From contig CAWGNK010000014.1 of NCBI GenBank assembly GCA_963823945.1, positions 1 to 64,000 of the forward strand: 64,000 nt of DNA, read 5' to 3'. The notes under the pieces were generated by a model. That model saw only the letters and a list, made by a program, of their open reading frames with translations, was not told where the DNA came from and ran no database searches. The translations under genes and the position numbers were made by a program. Shown piece by piece: positions 36,416 through 45,484 of this stretch. Numbering within the stretch: position 1 is the first letter of the stretch; every line of letters starts with the position of its first letter. Origin of the DNA: Bog-793 sp963823945 (GTDB taxonomy: Bacteria > Actinomycetota > Acidimicrobiia > Acidimicrobiales > Bog-793).

Positions 36416-37293
36416 GCGCCGAGCACCGCGGCGAGCACGTCGACCGCGCGTCGCGCCCGGGCGACGTCATGGACTCGCACCACGCGGCAGCCGCAGGCGA
36501 CGCCGATGGCGACGGCGGCGAGCGAGGCGTCCTCGCGCGCCTCTATCCCCAGGCCGAGCAGGTCGCCGAGGAAGCCCTTGTTGGAAGCCGACAGCAGCAT
36601 GGTCTGGCCCATCCTCGCGAATCGGTCGGTCGCCCGCAGGAGTTCGAGCGACTGCGGTGTCGTCTTGCCGAGGTCGAGGCCCACGTCGAAAAGCACCCTC
36701 TCGGCCGGGATCCCCGCCACCACCGCCATTGCGAGGTGGTCGGCGAGGAACTGCTCGACGGCGGCGACGACGTCGTCGCCGGGATAGCGGGGGTCGGGGT
36801 CGTCGACGCGGGGCCGCAGGCGGATGTGGGTCGCGACGACCGAGGCGCCGGCTGAGGCCGCGACGGCGAGGTAGTCCGGGTCGGCGAACCCGCTGATGTC
36901 GTTGCCGAGCACCGCCCCGGCCGCGTAGGCGGCTTCGGCGACCGCGGCGCACCAGGTGTCGACCGAGAGCGCGACGTCGAAGCGGGCCGCGATCGCCTCG
37001 ATCGCCGGGACGACGCGGTCGAGCTCCTCGGCGACGCCCACGGGCTCGCCGGCGCCGGCCTTCACACCGCCCACGTCGATGATGTCGGCGCCGTCGGCGA
37101 CGAGCCGCGCGGCGCGGCGGATGGCGGAGTCGAGCTCGAAGGTCGCGCCGTGGTCGTAGAACGAGTCCGGCGTGCGGTTGACGATGCCCATCACGAGGGC
37201 GCGGGCCGTGACGTCGTAGCGCCGGGGGCCGAGCGTGACGTGAGCGGGTGCCGCCGGCCGCACGACGCCGGGGCGGTCGGTCGGCGCGCCCAC
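36412..37293 (-). CDS. folP2: Dihydropteroate synthase paralogue, FolP2 type
   Basis: 293 residues, TIM-barrel pterin-binding fold. MGIVNRTPDSFYDHGATF and DIIDVGGVKAGAGEPV match mycobacterial FolP2: the canonical GGESTRPG loop of active DHPS is replaced by GGVKAGAGE. LLSASNKGFLGDLLG is retained, while the usual HMRG segment reads ATHIRLRP. Mycobacterial FolP2 has been reported to lack DHPS activity, so assignment to folate synthesis is doubtful. The start is GTG. It is coupled to holA downstream and lies 5 bases after the thioredoxin-TPR gene. Confidence 0.82.
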   Translation of the reverse strand: MGAPTDRPGVVRPAAPAHVTLGPRRYDVTARALVMGIVNRTPDSFYDHGATFELDSAIRRAARLVADGADIIDVGGVKAGAGEPVGVAEELDRVVPAIEAIAARFDVALSVDTWCAAVAEAAYAAGAVLGNDISGFADPDYLAVAASAGASVVATHIRLRPRVDDPDPRYPGDDVVAAVEQFLADHLAMAVVAGIPAERVLFDVGLDLGKTTPQSLELLRATDRFARMGQTMLLSASNKGFLGDLLGLGIEAREDASLAAVAIGVACGCRVVRVHDVARARRAVDVLAAVLGA

Positions 37294-37298
37294 GGCGC

Positions 37299-38006
37299 TC
37301 AGAAGAGCTGCGAGGCGAGCGCCCGGCGGTAGCTTCCCCGCCGGGGGTCCCCGGGTTCCATCGTCTCGAGGAGGTCGAGGTACTCCTGGCGGGCGGCCTC
37401 GTCGGTGCGGACCCGCCCGAGCAGGTCCGCCAGGCGCGCGTCGAGCGATACGGGCGCCGGGTCGTCCTGGGCGGCGAGGCGGGCCCGGGCGGCGAGGCGG
37501 CGGGTCTGCTCGGTCTCGGGGATCCGCGCCAGCAGCGCCAGCGCCTCCTCGGTCCCGTCGGCCGCGATCAGGAGCTCGGCGAGGGCGACGACGGCGCCGG
37601 GGTGGTCGGGCTGGAGGTCGAGCGCCTGGCGCAGCGAGGCCTCGTCACCGGCGGCGACGAGGCGGTCCGCCGCCGAGGGGGCCGGCGCGAGCCGCCCGAC
37701 GAAGTCGCGCACAGCCGGCTCGGCCACGGCCCCGATGAATCCGTCGACGACCTTGCCTGCGCGCATCGCAAAGACGGCCGGGATCGACTGGACCTGGAAG
37801 GCGGCGGCGACCTGCGGGTTCTCGTCGACGTTCACCGTGACGAGCTCGACCGCGCCTCCGGTCTCGTCGACGACCGCCTCGAGCAGCGGGCCGAGCGTCT
37901 TGCACGGCCCGCACCAGGGCGCCCAGACGTCGACGACGACGGGCACCTCGTCCGAGCGGGCGATCACGTCGGCTTGGAAGGTGGCGTCGGTCGTCACGCG
38001 GCTCAC
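37299..38006 (-). CDS. Thioredoxin-TPR protein, CnoX/YbbN-like
   Basis: 235 residues. A thioredoxin domain (1-105) has the active site WAPWCGPCK and the cis-proline segment QSIPAVFAMRAGK. The C-terminal half has TPR-like helices (DHPGAVVALAELLIAADGTE). CnoX proteins act as redox-regulated holdases that hand substrates to GroEL or DnaK. E. coli CnoX lacks the CxxC; here CGPC is intact, so it could also be a true oxidoreductase. The start is GTG at 38006. Confidence 0.87.
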   Translation of the reverse strand: MSRVTTDATFQADVIARSDEVPVVVDVWAPWCGPCKTLGPLLEAVVDETGGAVELVTVNVDENPQVAAAFQVQSIPAVFAMRAGKVVDGFIGAVAEPAVRDFVGRLAPAPSAADRLVAAGDEASLRQALDLQPDHPGAVVALAELLIAADGTEEALALLARIPETEQTRRLAARARLAAQDDPAPVSLDARLADLLGRVRTDEAARQEYLDLLETMEPGDPRRGSYRRALASQLF

Positions 38007-38046
38007 GCTGCGACGCTACCGGATGGCGTCCCCCGCCCCGGCGAGG

Positions 38047-41000
38047 TCAGACGACGAAGTACTTCGCCTGCGGGTGGTGGCAGACGATCGCCAGCGTCGT
38101 CTGCTCCGGCTCGAGCTGGAAGCCCTCGGAGACCGTGACGCCGACGCGGCCGGCGCCGACGAGCTCGACGACCTTGGCGTTGTCCTCGAGATCCGGGCAG
38201 GCCGGGTAGCCCCACGAGTAGCGGCCCCCCCGGTACTTCTGGCGGAACAGGCCCGCGAGGCTCGGGCCGTCCTCGTTGGCGAACCCCCACTCCTCCCGGA
38301 TGCGTCGGTGCCAGCACTCAGCGAGCGCCTCGGTCATCTCGACCGCGAGCCCGTGGAGCGCGACGTAGTCGAGGTAGCGGTCGGCGGCGAAGAGTTCTGC
38401 CGCCGCGCGCGACGCGGCGTCGCCGATCGTGGCGACGAAGAAGGCGGCGTAGTCGACCTCGGGGCCGTCCGCCGGCCGGAAGAAGTCGGCGATGCACAGG
38501 TACGGGTGCTCGCGCTGGCGGGGGAGATGGAAGCGGGCGAGCGGGGCGGCGCGCTCCGCCGACTCGAAAACGACGAGGTCGTCGCCTTCGGAACCGGCGG
38601 CGAAGTAGCCCCAGGCGACCTGGGGGACGAGGACATCGGCGGCCTTGGCCCCGTCGAGGCGGCTGCGCAGCTCGGCGCGCACCCGCGCCTTGAACTCGTC
38701 GTCGGCCTCGCCGGGGTTCGGCCGGTAGCCCCACTGGTTGCGGAATAGGGCCGTCTCGTTGAGGTAGTCGCGCACCTCGTCGAGGCCGATCCCCTTGGCG
38801 ATCCGTGTGCCGAGGAAGGGCGGTGGGAAGACGGGGTTGTCAGAGGCGACCTCGGGGGAGCGACGGGGCAGGCCGGCCGGGTCGATCGTGGCGAGTACGG
38901 CGCTGCGTCGCGGTGGGAGGTTGCGGCCGGTCGGAACCTTGCCGAAATCCGGGTCGACCTCGCCACCCGCCTTCTCCGCCATCAGCTTGTCGAGCGTGCG
39001 CAGTCCCTCGAAGGCGTCCCGGCCGTAGAAGACGCGGCCCTGATAGCACTGGCGCAGGTCGCGCTCGACGTAGCTGCGGGTGAGCGCGGCCCCGCCCAAC
39101 AGCACCGGGGTCGTGGTCATTCCCCGGCGGTTCATCTCCTCGAGGTTCTCGCGCATGATGAGCGTCGAGCGCACGAGCAGCCCGCTCATGCCGACGACGT
39201 CGGCGGCCGTCGCCTCGACCTTGTCCAAGATGTCGTTGATCGGCACCTTGATGCCGAGGTTGTGGACCTTGTAGCCGTTGTTCGTGAGGATGATGTCGAC
39301 GAGGTTCTTGCCGATGTCGTGGACGTCGCCCTTCACGGTCGCCAGCACGACGGTGCCGCGCCCGCCGGACTCGCTCCTTTCCATGTGCGGTTCGAGGTAG
39401 GCGACGGCGGCCTTCATCGTCTCGGCCGACTGCAGGACGAAGGGCAGTTGCATCTCGCCCGAGGCGAAGAGCTCGCCGACGGTCTTCATCCCCGGCAGGA
39501 GCATCTCGTTGACGATCGGCAGGGCGCCGCGGCCCGCCAGCGCCTCATCGAGGTCGGCCTCGAGCCCGATCCGGTCGCCGTCCACGATGCGCCGGCCGAG
39601 GCGCTGCTCGACGGTCCAGCCAGTGCGGTCCTCGGCGGGGGCGGGCCCGGACTCGGTGCCGGCGAAGACGCCGGTGAGCGCGGTGAGGGGGTCGTAGCCG
39701 TCGCGCCGGCGGTCGTAGATGAGGTCGAGGCAGATCTCCCGGCTCGCGGGGTCGATCTTGTGCAGCGGTGCGATCCTGCCGGCGTGGACGATCGCGGCGT
39801 CCAGCCCGGCGGCGACGCACTCGTGAAGGAACACGGCGTTCAGCACCCGCCGGGCCGCGGGGGCGAGCCCGAACGAGACGTTCGAGATGCCGAGCACGGT
39901 GTGGGTGCCCGGGAGCTCCCGCTTGATCGCCCGGATCGCCTCGATCGTCTCGATGCCGTCGCGGCGGCTCTCCTCCATGCCGGTCGAGAGGGGCAGCGCG
40001 AGGGCGTCGAAGAAGAGGTCCTCGTCGGTGAGCCCGTAACGCCCGACGGCGAGGTCACGGATCGCGCGGGCGGCGGCGAGCTTCCACTCGGCGGTGCGGG
40101 CCTGACCCTTCTCGTCGATGCAGGTGCAGATCACGGCGGCGCCGTGCTCGGCGGCGAGGGTCAGGAAGGCGTCGAGGCGCGTGCCGCTCGCCTCGCCGTC
40201 CTCGAGGTTCACCGAGTTGATGACGGCGCGCCCGCCCACCAGCTCGAGCGCCGTGCGCACGACGGCGGCTTCGGTCGAGTCGATGACGACCGGCGCCGTC
40301 GACTGCGTCGCGATCCGGCTCATCACCTGGCCCATGTCGGCGACCCCGTCGGCCCCCGTGTAGTCGACGCAGACGTCGATGAGGTGCGCCCCCTCCCGCA
40401 CCTGGTCGCGGGCCATGGCGGTCGTCGTGTCGTAATCGCCCGCCAGCATCGCCTCGCGGAAGCGCTTCGAGCCGTTGGCGTTCGTGCGCTCGCCGATGAC
40501 GAGGAATGAGAGCTCCTGGTCGAAAGGTACGAAGCTGTAGAGCGACGCCGCGCCGGCCTCGTGCTCGACGGCCCGGCGGACCGCCGGCAGCCCCGCGCAG
40601 CGCCGCACGACGGCGTCGAGGTGCGCCGGCGTCGTGCCGCAGCAGCCGCCGATCACCGACACCCCGAGCTCGGTCGCGAAGCGATGAAGGTGCTCGGCGA
40701 GCTGGTCGGGCGTGAGGTCGTAGTGCATCCGGCCCTCGACGACCGAGGGCAGCCCGGCGTTGGGGAGCGCCGAGACGGGGGTGGTCGAGTGCCCCGTCAG
40801 GTGGCGCAGCGGCTCGTACATCTCGACGGGGCCCGTCGCGCAGTTGACCCCGATCACGTCGGGGCGCATCGCCTCGAGGGCGCAGAGCGCGGCGGCGATC
40901 TCGGTGCCGGGGAGCATGCGGCCGGTGAGCTCGATCGTCACCTGGACCTGCAGCGGCACGGTGATGCCGGTCGCGGCCATCGCCCGCCGGGAGGCGGCGA

Positions 41001-41511
41001 GTGCGGCCTTGGCGCCCAGCAGGTCGAACTGCGTCTCGACGTTGAGCAGGTCGACGCCACCCTCGAGGAGGGCCGCCGCCTCGACCTCGTAGGCGTCGCG
41101 CAGGGCGGCGTAGGTGATCTGGCCGAGGGAGGGGAACTTCGTCCCGGGCCCCATGCTGCCGGCGACGAAGCGGGGGTGATCGGGAGTCGAGTAGCCGTGC
41201 GCGACCTCCCGGGCGAGCTCGGCGGCCCGGCGGGCGAGCTCGGCCGAACGCTCGGCGATCTGGTACTCGGCGAGCACGACCGGGAAGGCGCCGAACGAGT
41301 CGGTCTCGATGACGTCGACGCCGACGTCGAGGAACGAGCGGTGGAGGTCCCGCACGACGTCCGGGCGTGTGACGACGAGCATCTCGTTGCAGCCCTCGAG
41401 CGCCGGTCCGCCGAAGTCGTCCGGTCCGAGCCCGGCTAGCTGCAGGTTCGTGCCGGTCGCGCCGTCGAAGATGACGACGCGCTCGGCCAGCAGGTCGAGG
41501 TATCCGCTCAC
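38047..41511 (-). CDS. metH: Cobalamin-dependent methionine synthase
   Basis: 1154 residues with all four modules. The homocysteine domain (1-300) has VIFDGATGTNLQ, GVNCATG and the zinc ligands in IGGCCGTTPAH. The folate domain starts near IGERTNANGSKRFREAM. The B12 domain has GDVHDIGKNLV around residue 728 with the cobalt-ligating histidine. The C-terminal activation domain ends with RYSWGYPACPDLEDN, which binds AdoMet. It regenerates methionine from homocysteine with methyl-THF. The start is GTG at 41511. I see no cobalamin riboswitch in the 83 bases upstream, where it follows the ATP-grasp gene. Confidence 0.96.
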   Translation of the reverse strand: MSGYLDLLAERVVIFDGATGTNLQLAGLGPDDFGGPALEGCNEMLVVTRPDVVRDLHRSFLDVGVDVIETDSFGAFPVVLAEYQIAERSAELARRAAELAREVAHGYSTPDHPRFVAGSMGPGTKFPSLGQITYAALRDAYEVEAAALLEGGVDLLNVETQFDLLGAKAALAASRRAMAATGITVPLQVQVTIELTGRMLPGTEIAAALCALEAMRPDVIGVNCATGPVEMYEPLRHLTGHSTTPVSALPNAGLPSVVEGRMHYDLTPDQLAEHLHRFATELGVSVIGGCCGTTPAHLDAVVRRCAGLPAVRRAVEHEAGAASLYSFVPFDQELSFLVIGERTNANGSKRFREAMLAGDYDTTTAMARDQVREGAHLIDVCVDYTGADGVADMGQVMSRIATQSTAPVVIDSTEAAVVRTALELVGGRAVINSVNLEDGEASGTRLDAFLTLAAEHGAAVICTCIDEKGQARTAEWKLAAARAIRDLAVGRYGLTDEDLFFDALALPLSTGMEESRRDGIETIEAIRAIKRELPGTHTVLGISNVSFGLAPAARRVLNAVFLHECVAAGLDAAIVHAGRIAPLHKIDPASREICLDLIYDRRRDGYDPLTALTGVFAGTESGPAPAEDRTGWTVEQRLGRRIVDGDRIGLEADLDEALAGRGALPIVNEMLLPGMKTVGELFASGEMQLPFVLQSAETMKAAVAYLEPHMERSESGGRGTVVLATVKGDVHDIGKNLVDIILTNNGYKVHNLGIKVPINDILDKVEATAADVVGMSGLLVRSTLIMRENLEEMNRRGMTTTPVLLGGAALTRSYVERDLRQCYQGRVFYGRDAFEGLRTLDKLMAEKAGGEVDPDFGKVPTGRNLPPRRSAVLATIDPAGLPRRSPEVASDNPVFPPPFLGTRIAKGIGLDEVRDYLNETALFRNQWGYRPNPGEADDEFKARVRAELRSRLDGAKAADVLVPQVAWGYFAAGSEGDDLVVFESAERAAPLARFHLPRQREHPYLCIADFFRPADGPEVDYAAFFVATIGDAASRAAAELFAADRYLDYVALHGLAVEMTEALAECWHRRIREEWGFANEDGPSLAGLFRQKYRGGRYSWGYPACPDLEDNAKVVELVGAGRVGVTVSEGFQLEPEQTTLAIVCHHPQAKYFVV

Positions 41512-41594
41512 GGTCCACCCAGGCTACCGGGCGGTCCGCTTCTGGCCCCGGCTGCGCCGGGGGTGGGGGCAGGGCCCGCTGGTACTCCGCCCGG

Positions 41595-42485
41595 TCAGGT
41601 CCGGTCGAGGCGCGCCGCCACCACCGCGGCGAACGCCGCCGCGGTGCCGCGGGTGCGGTCGACGTAGAGGCGCGGCTCGGTCGCCTCGAGCTCGATGAGG
41701 AGCGGGGCCCCTGCCGGGTCCGGGACGAGGTCGACCCGGGCGTAGAGGAGGTTCTCCCGCCCACCCGGCACGGCGTCGAGCACCGACTCGGCGAAGGCCC
41801 GTTCCTTCTCGGTCGCCGTCGTGGCGGCGACGGCGGCATCCCAGCTCTGCGTGTCCTCGACGTAGGGCCCGCGGGCGGAAAGGATCGCGGGCTTGGCGAT
41901 CGCGTGGCTGTAGCGGTCGCCGAGGAAGACGAGGCCACGCTCGCCCGAGTCCTCGAGCTCGTGCAGGTAGGGCTGCACCATCACGGTGCGACCCTCGGCC
42001 AGCAGCCGTGTGACGTGGTCGCCTGCCGCGGCCCGGTCCTCAGGGCCGTAGTGCCCGGAATGCCGCGCGCCCGCCCCGACCGACGGCTTGACGACGATCT
42101 CGCCCGGTGGCAGCTCGACCGCCGAACCGGGCCGGTACCAGGTGGTCGGGATGGTCGCCACCCCCGCGGCGGCGAGGTCGGCGAGGTAGGTCTTGTCCGT
42201 GTTCCACTCGATCACCCCGTACGGGTTGGCGAGGCGGGGGACGTCCCGTGCCCAGTCGAGGAACGCGGCGCGCTGTTCGACGTAGTCCCAGGTCGCTCTG
42301 ATGACGACGAGGTCGAACGCCGACCAGTCCGTGCCGGGCGCGTCCCAGATCTCGGCCGTCGCCGTGATGTTCCGGGCCGCGAGGGCCGTGAGCAGTGCCG
42401 GCCCGTCCCCGCCGAGATCCGGCGAGCGACGACAGGTCGCCAGGGCGACTCGGGCGCGAGGCCCGCGCGGGGTCTGGCGTGCCAT
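41595..42485 (-). CDS. ATP-grasp family ligase
   Basis: 296 residues. The ATP-grasp fold is visible in EIVVKPSVGAGARHSGHY, VMVQPYLHELEDSGERGLVF, and the metal-binding end VDLVPDPAGAPLLIELEATEP. The N-terminal half (ALATCRRSPDLGGDGPALL, then DLVVIRATWDY) resembles the group that contains DcsG, the last ligase of D-cycloserine synthesis, and many uncharacterised actinobacterial homologues. The substrate is unknown. It lies just before metH on the same strand. Confidence 0.75.
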   Translation of the reverse strand: MARQTPRGPRARVALATCRRSPDLGGDGPALLTALAARNITATAEIWDAPGTDWSAFDLVVIRATWDYVEQRAAFLDWARDVPRLANPYGVIEWNTDKTYLADLAAAGVATIPTTWYRPGSAVELPPGEIVVKPSVGAGARHSGHYGPEDRAAAGDHVTRLLAEGRTVMVQPYLHELEDSGERGLVFLGDRYSHAIAKPAILSARGPYVEDTQSWDAAVAATTATEKERAFAESVLDAVPGGRENLLYARVDLVPDPAGAPLLIELEATEPRLYVDRTRGTAAAFAAVVAARLDRT

Positions 42486-42495
42486 GCCGCCGACG

Positions 42496-43128
42496 CTAGC
42501 TGGCCACCTCGCTGGAACACGGTGCGGCGCCGGGGCGGACGGCCTCGCCCGCGGCCCAGGAGGCGCACGCCGCGGCGAGCGGGGCTGCGAAGCGCCAGGA
42601 CAGGAGCTGGTGCTCGATCTCGTCTTTCGCCGCGCCGATCGAGGCGAGGCTCAAGGCCAGCTGTTTGCCCTGGTTTCGCAGGCGGTCGGCCGGATCCGGG
42701 TCCGGCGATGCCGCGGCGAGACCGTGCGCGGCGCGCAGCGAGGCGGGGAGGCGGGCGAGGTGGCGTTCCGGGAGCGGCGGCAGAAGGACGCGGGCGGCCA
42801 GTGCGTCGGGCGGCTCGACCCGGATCATCTGGAAATCGATCGCCCGGGCGAGCGTGCGCAGGAACGGTGCATGCCGCCCCGGGCGCCCGCCGAGGCCGAG
42901 GGAGCGGGCCGTCTCGGTGACGTCGAGCACGCAACCCGCCGGTGAACGGGCGAGGCGGGCGGCCAGCAGGCGCAGCAGGCAGGTCGTGGAGGGGCCGAGG
43001 ACCGGCAGCCAGAACCGCTCCACGTAGTCCGAACGGGCGTCGTGGCCCGCCTTCTCGGTCAGCGGGTCGACCCAACGGCTGACACGCACCCACCGTCCGA
43101 ACGCGATCGCCTCGGGAACCTCCGCCAT
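42496..43128 (-). CDS. Hypothetical protein
   Basis: 210 residues, mostly helical, soluble. Recognisable only as an actinobacterial-type protein with a conserved-looking N-terminus: WVRVSRWVDPLTEKAGHD and SDYVERFWLPVLGPSTTCLL. ATG at 43128 is chosen because GGGAGGTGG sits just upstream. It precedes the ATP-grasp gene by 10 bases, so the two may be co-transcribed with metH. No function can be assigned. Confidence 0.65.
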   Translation of the reverse strand: MAEVPEAIAFGRWVRVSRWVDPLTEKAGHDARSDYVERFWLPVLGPSTTCLLRLLAARLARSPAGCVLDVTETARSLGLGGRPGRHAPFLRTLARAIDFQMIRVEPPDALAARVLLPPLPERHLARLPASLRAAHGLAAASPDPDPADRLRNQGKQLALSLASIGAAKDEIEHQLLSWRFAAPLAAACASWAAGEAVRPGAAPCSSEVAS

Positions 43129-43254
43129 CGCCACCTCCCGTGCCGGCACCCGGCCGGGAGGGCCCGTCGGGTGCGCCGAATCGCTGCGGAGTCTGCCGAC
43201 CGCGCCTACCCGGCCGGGTACCGGTCGGGCGCCCAGCGAGCGGGACCGGTCGGC

Positions 43255-43680
43255 TCAGTCGGGGTGGGGGACGACGAGAACCGGGATCTTGGAGCGATGG
43301 AGGAGCTTGTGGGGAACCGAACCCAGGATGGCGCCGAGGATCGGGATCTCACCCATCGAGCCGACGACGATGACCCGGGCTTCGCGCTCGGTGGCCGTCT
43401 CGATCAGCGCGTCGACCGGGCGCAGGCCGACGACGAGCGGCTCGACGGCGAGTGTGGGATCGATCTGGCGGGCCTCGTCGCTGGCGGTGCCGACGAAGCC
43501 CTCGCCGAGTCGTCTCAGCTGGTCCTGGTAGTCCGAGGTCTCGCCCCCCATCGGGTTCGGTTCGTAGCCGAAGACGATCGCCAGTGTCGCGTCGAACGCC
43601 CCGGCGAGCGCGACGGCGACCCGCAGGGCCGACTGCGCACCGACGGTGCCGTCGTAGCCGAGGACGATGTCGCCGGCCAT
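43255..43680 (-). CDS. Universal stress protein (UspA family)
   Basis: 141 residues. The N-terminal strand IVLGYDGTVGAQSALRVAV and the ATP-binding motif VGSMGEIPILGAILGSVPHK (Gly-x2-Gly-x9-Gly-Ser) show an ATP-binding Usp domain. Its ATG overlaps the permease stop by one base (TGATG), so it is made with the transporter and may regulate it. Confidence 0.88.
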   Translation of the reverse strand: MAGDIVLGYDGTVGAQSALRVAVALAGAFDATLAIVFGYEPNPMGGETSDYQDQLRRLGEGFVGTASDEARQIDPTLAVEPLVVGLRPVDALIETATEREARVIVVGSMGEIPILGAILGSVPHKLLHRSKIPVLVVPHPD

Positions 43681-45272
43681 CAGTCCGTCGGCGCGGCGGC
43701 GCCGGGGGTGAGCGGCGGCGCCGGGGTGTGGAGCGACTCGGCGTGCTCGGCCGTGTGCCGGAAGAACTCCCGGTGGCGGATCATCCACGCCAACATAAGC
43801 GGCAGCCCGATGACGAGCAGCCCGATCCCGATGATGAGGGGTGGCCCGAGCCCGTCGGCGTAGAAGTGGATCCCCGCCACGTGGACGTTGAAGCGGACGA
43901 ACCGGAACCAGACCTGGGCTCCGGCGGCGTTCGCCGGGTTCGAGTAGACGAAGATCGAGTCGAGGAAGGCCCACGTGAGGATCAGCGCGCCCACGAGGGG
44001 CGCGAGCCCGACGAACACGAAGTTCTTCACGCTCCGGAACAGCAGGCGCCGGTAGTAGATGACGCAGGCGTAACCGGTCATCGCGTAGTAGAAGGCGATG
44101 CCGAAGCCCAAGGCGAGGATGGAGTCGAGCAGCACCTCGTTCGAGATGATCGAGAGCCCGACGAACCAGACGATCGCGAGCGCGCCGAACCACGTCGTCG
44201 CGTAGGCCGGTGTCAAGAAGCGCGGGTGGATCGTGCCGAAGCGCCGGGGGATGGCCTTGTGCACCGACATCGACAGCGCCGAGCGTGCGGCGGGCAGGAT
44301 CGTCGTCTGGGTCGACGCCGACGCCGAGGACAAGACGGCGACGATCAGGAACTTGTCCCAGCCGTTGCCGAACACGTCGCGGCTCAGCGCGTTGAGGACG
44401 TCGTTGCTGTTGGCGGTCAGGAAACCGGCGCCGTGGAAGGCCTGCGCGGCGGTCGAGACGACGACGTAGATCCCGACGAGCACGAGGGTGGAGAGCACCG
44501 CGGCGACGCCGGGTGTGCGCTTCGTGTTCTTGGCCTCCTCGTTCACCGTCACCGCCGTGTCCCAGCCCCAGTAGATGAAGACGGCGGTGAGGATCGCGCC
44601 CGCCAGCGCGCCCGTCGATGAGATGTGCAGCGGGTTGAACCAGCCGAGCGTCGGGTGGAGGCTCCCGACGACGTGCGAGGCGTAGACCTTGACGAGGGCG
44701 ACGACGGCGAAGATGGCGAGGATGACGATCTCGGCGCTGAGCAGGCCCACCTGGGTGCGGGCGGAGAGCTCGATCCCGATGACGCAGATCGCCGTCATGA
44801 TGATGATCCAGATCACGCCCAGGAAGCCGACCCAGAAGCGGTTGTTGGCGAGCCCGTTGGCACCGAACAGCAGGAACGTGTACTGGCCGGCGATCTGGGC
44901 GAGGCTCGGCATGACGACGAGGTCGGTGATGAGGATTCCCCAGCCGGCCATCCAGCCGGTCTTCGGGCCGATCGCACGCGTCACCCAGGTGAACGTCGTC
45001 CCGCAGTCCGGGTCGACGCGGTTGAGGTAGAAGTACGCCGAGGCGATGAACAGCATCGGGATGAAGGCGAGCACCATCACCGAGGGGGCGAGCAGCCCGA
45101 CGGCGGCGGTGACGAGCCCGAGGGAGGCGGCCAGGCTGTAGGCGGGGGCCGTCGACGCAACACCGATGACGATGCTCGACAACAGGCCGAGCGCACCGAC
45201 CTTGAGGCCCTTGCTGGGGGCGACGTCGGGACCGGGAGCCGCCGCCCCGACAAGTCCGGTCACCGTTGTCAT
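43680..45272 (-). CDS. APC-family amino acid permease
   Basis: 530 residues with 12-14 membrane spans. VIGVASTAPAYSLAASLG in span 1, DPDCGTTFTWVTRAIGP, and IYWGWDTAVTVNEEAKN in span 6 are typical of actinobacterial APC permeases. The substrate is probably an amino acid or amine. A palindrome near the start and the coupled Usp gene suggest regulated expression. It is divergent from a class III aminotransferase, which may act on the same substrate. Confidence 0.9.
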   Translation of the reverse strand: MTTVTGLVGAAAPGPDVAPSKGLKVGALGLLSSIVIGVASTAPAYSLAASLGLVTAAVGLLAPSVMVLAFIPMLFIASAYFYLNRVDPDCGTTFTWVTRAIGPKTGWMAGWGILITDLVVMPSLAQIAGQYTFLLFGANGLANNRFWVGFLGVIWIIIMTAICVIGIELSARTQVGLLSAEIVILAIFAVVALVKVYASHVVGSLHPTLGWFNPLHISSTGALAGAILTAVFIYWGWDTAVTVNEEAKNTKRTPGVAAVLSTLVLVGIYVVVSTAAQAFHGAGFLTANSNDVLNALSRDVFGNGWDKFLIVAVLSSASASTQTTILPAARSALSMSVHKAIPRRFGTIHPRFLTPAYATTWFGALAIVWFVGLSIISNEVLLDSILALGFGIAFYYAMTGYACVIYYRRLLFRSVKNFVFVGLAPLVGALILTWAFLDSIFVYSNPANAAGAQVWFRFVRFNVHVAGIHFYADGLGPPLIIGIGLLVIGLPLMLAWMIRHREFFRHTAEHAESLHTPAPPLTPGAAAPTD

Positions 45273-45291
45273 CGGCCACCCCCCCGGCGTG

Positions 45292-45313
45292 CCGAAATCG
45301 TTTCGGTGACGTT
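45292..45313 (-). promoter_or_regulatory. Palindromic operator and -10 for the permease
   Basis: CCGAAA-TCG-TTTCGG (45292-45306) is a perfect inverted repeat beginning 20 bases before the permease ATG. TAACGT, read on the minus strand at 45313-45308, is a plausible -10 directly upstream, so the repeat would sit over the transcription start. Confidence 0.5.
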
Positions 45314-45342
45314 AGCCCCGGCGGGATCGGCTGTCGATGTGG

Positions 45343-45375
45343 GAGCCCCAGCGTCCGGGCTGTCGGCGGGGGCTC
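45343..45375 (+). terminator. Hairpin with T-run in the aminotransferase leader (possible attenuator)
   Basis: GAGCCCC (45343-45349) pairs with GGGGCTC (45369-45375) and is followed by TTT. It lies 109 bases before the aminotransferase ATG and faces that gene. Confidence 0.35.
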
Positions 45376-45484
45376 TTTGCGGCCCTGCAGCCCCGATGGG
45401 AGAATCGCGGGCAAAGGGTGCGCCCTCGCACCCTCGCGCGACCCGCGGGGCCGCACGTTTGATGCGTCGGATGGACGTGAGACG

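Noticed and set aside
41512..41594. Cobalamin riboswitch upstream of metH
   Set aside because: Only 83 bases are available and I see no B12-box or the long multi-helix layout needed.
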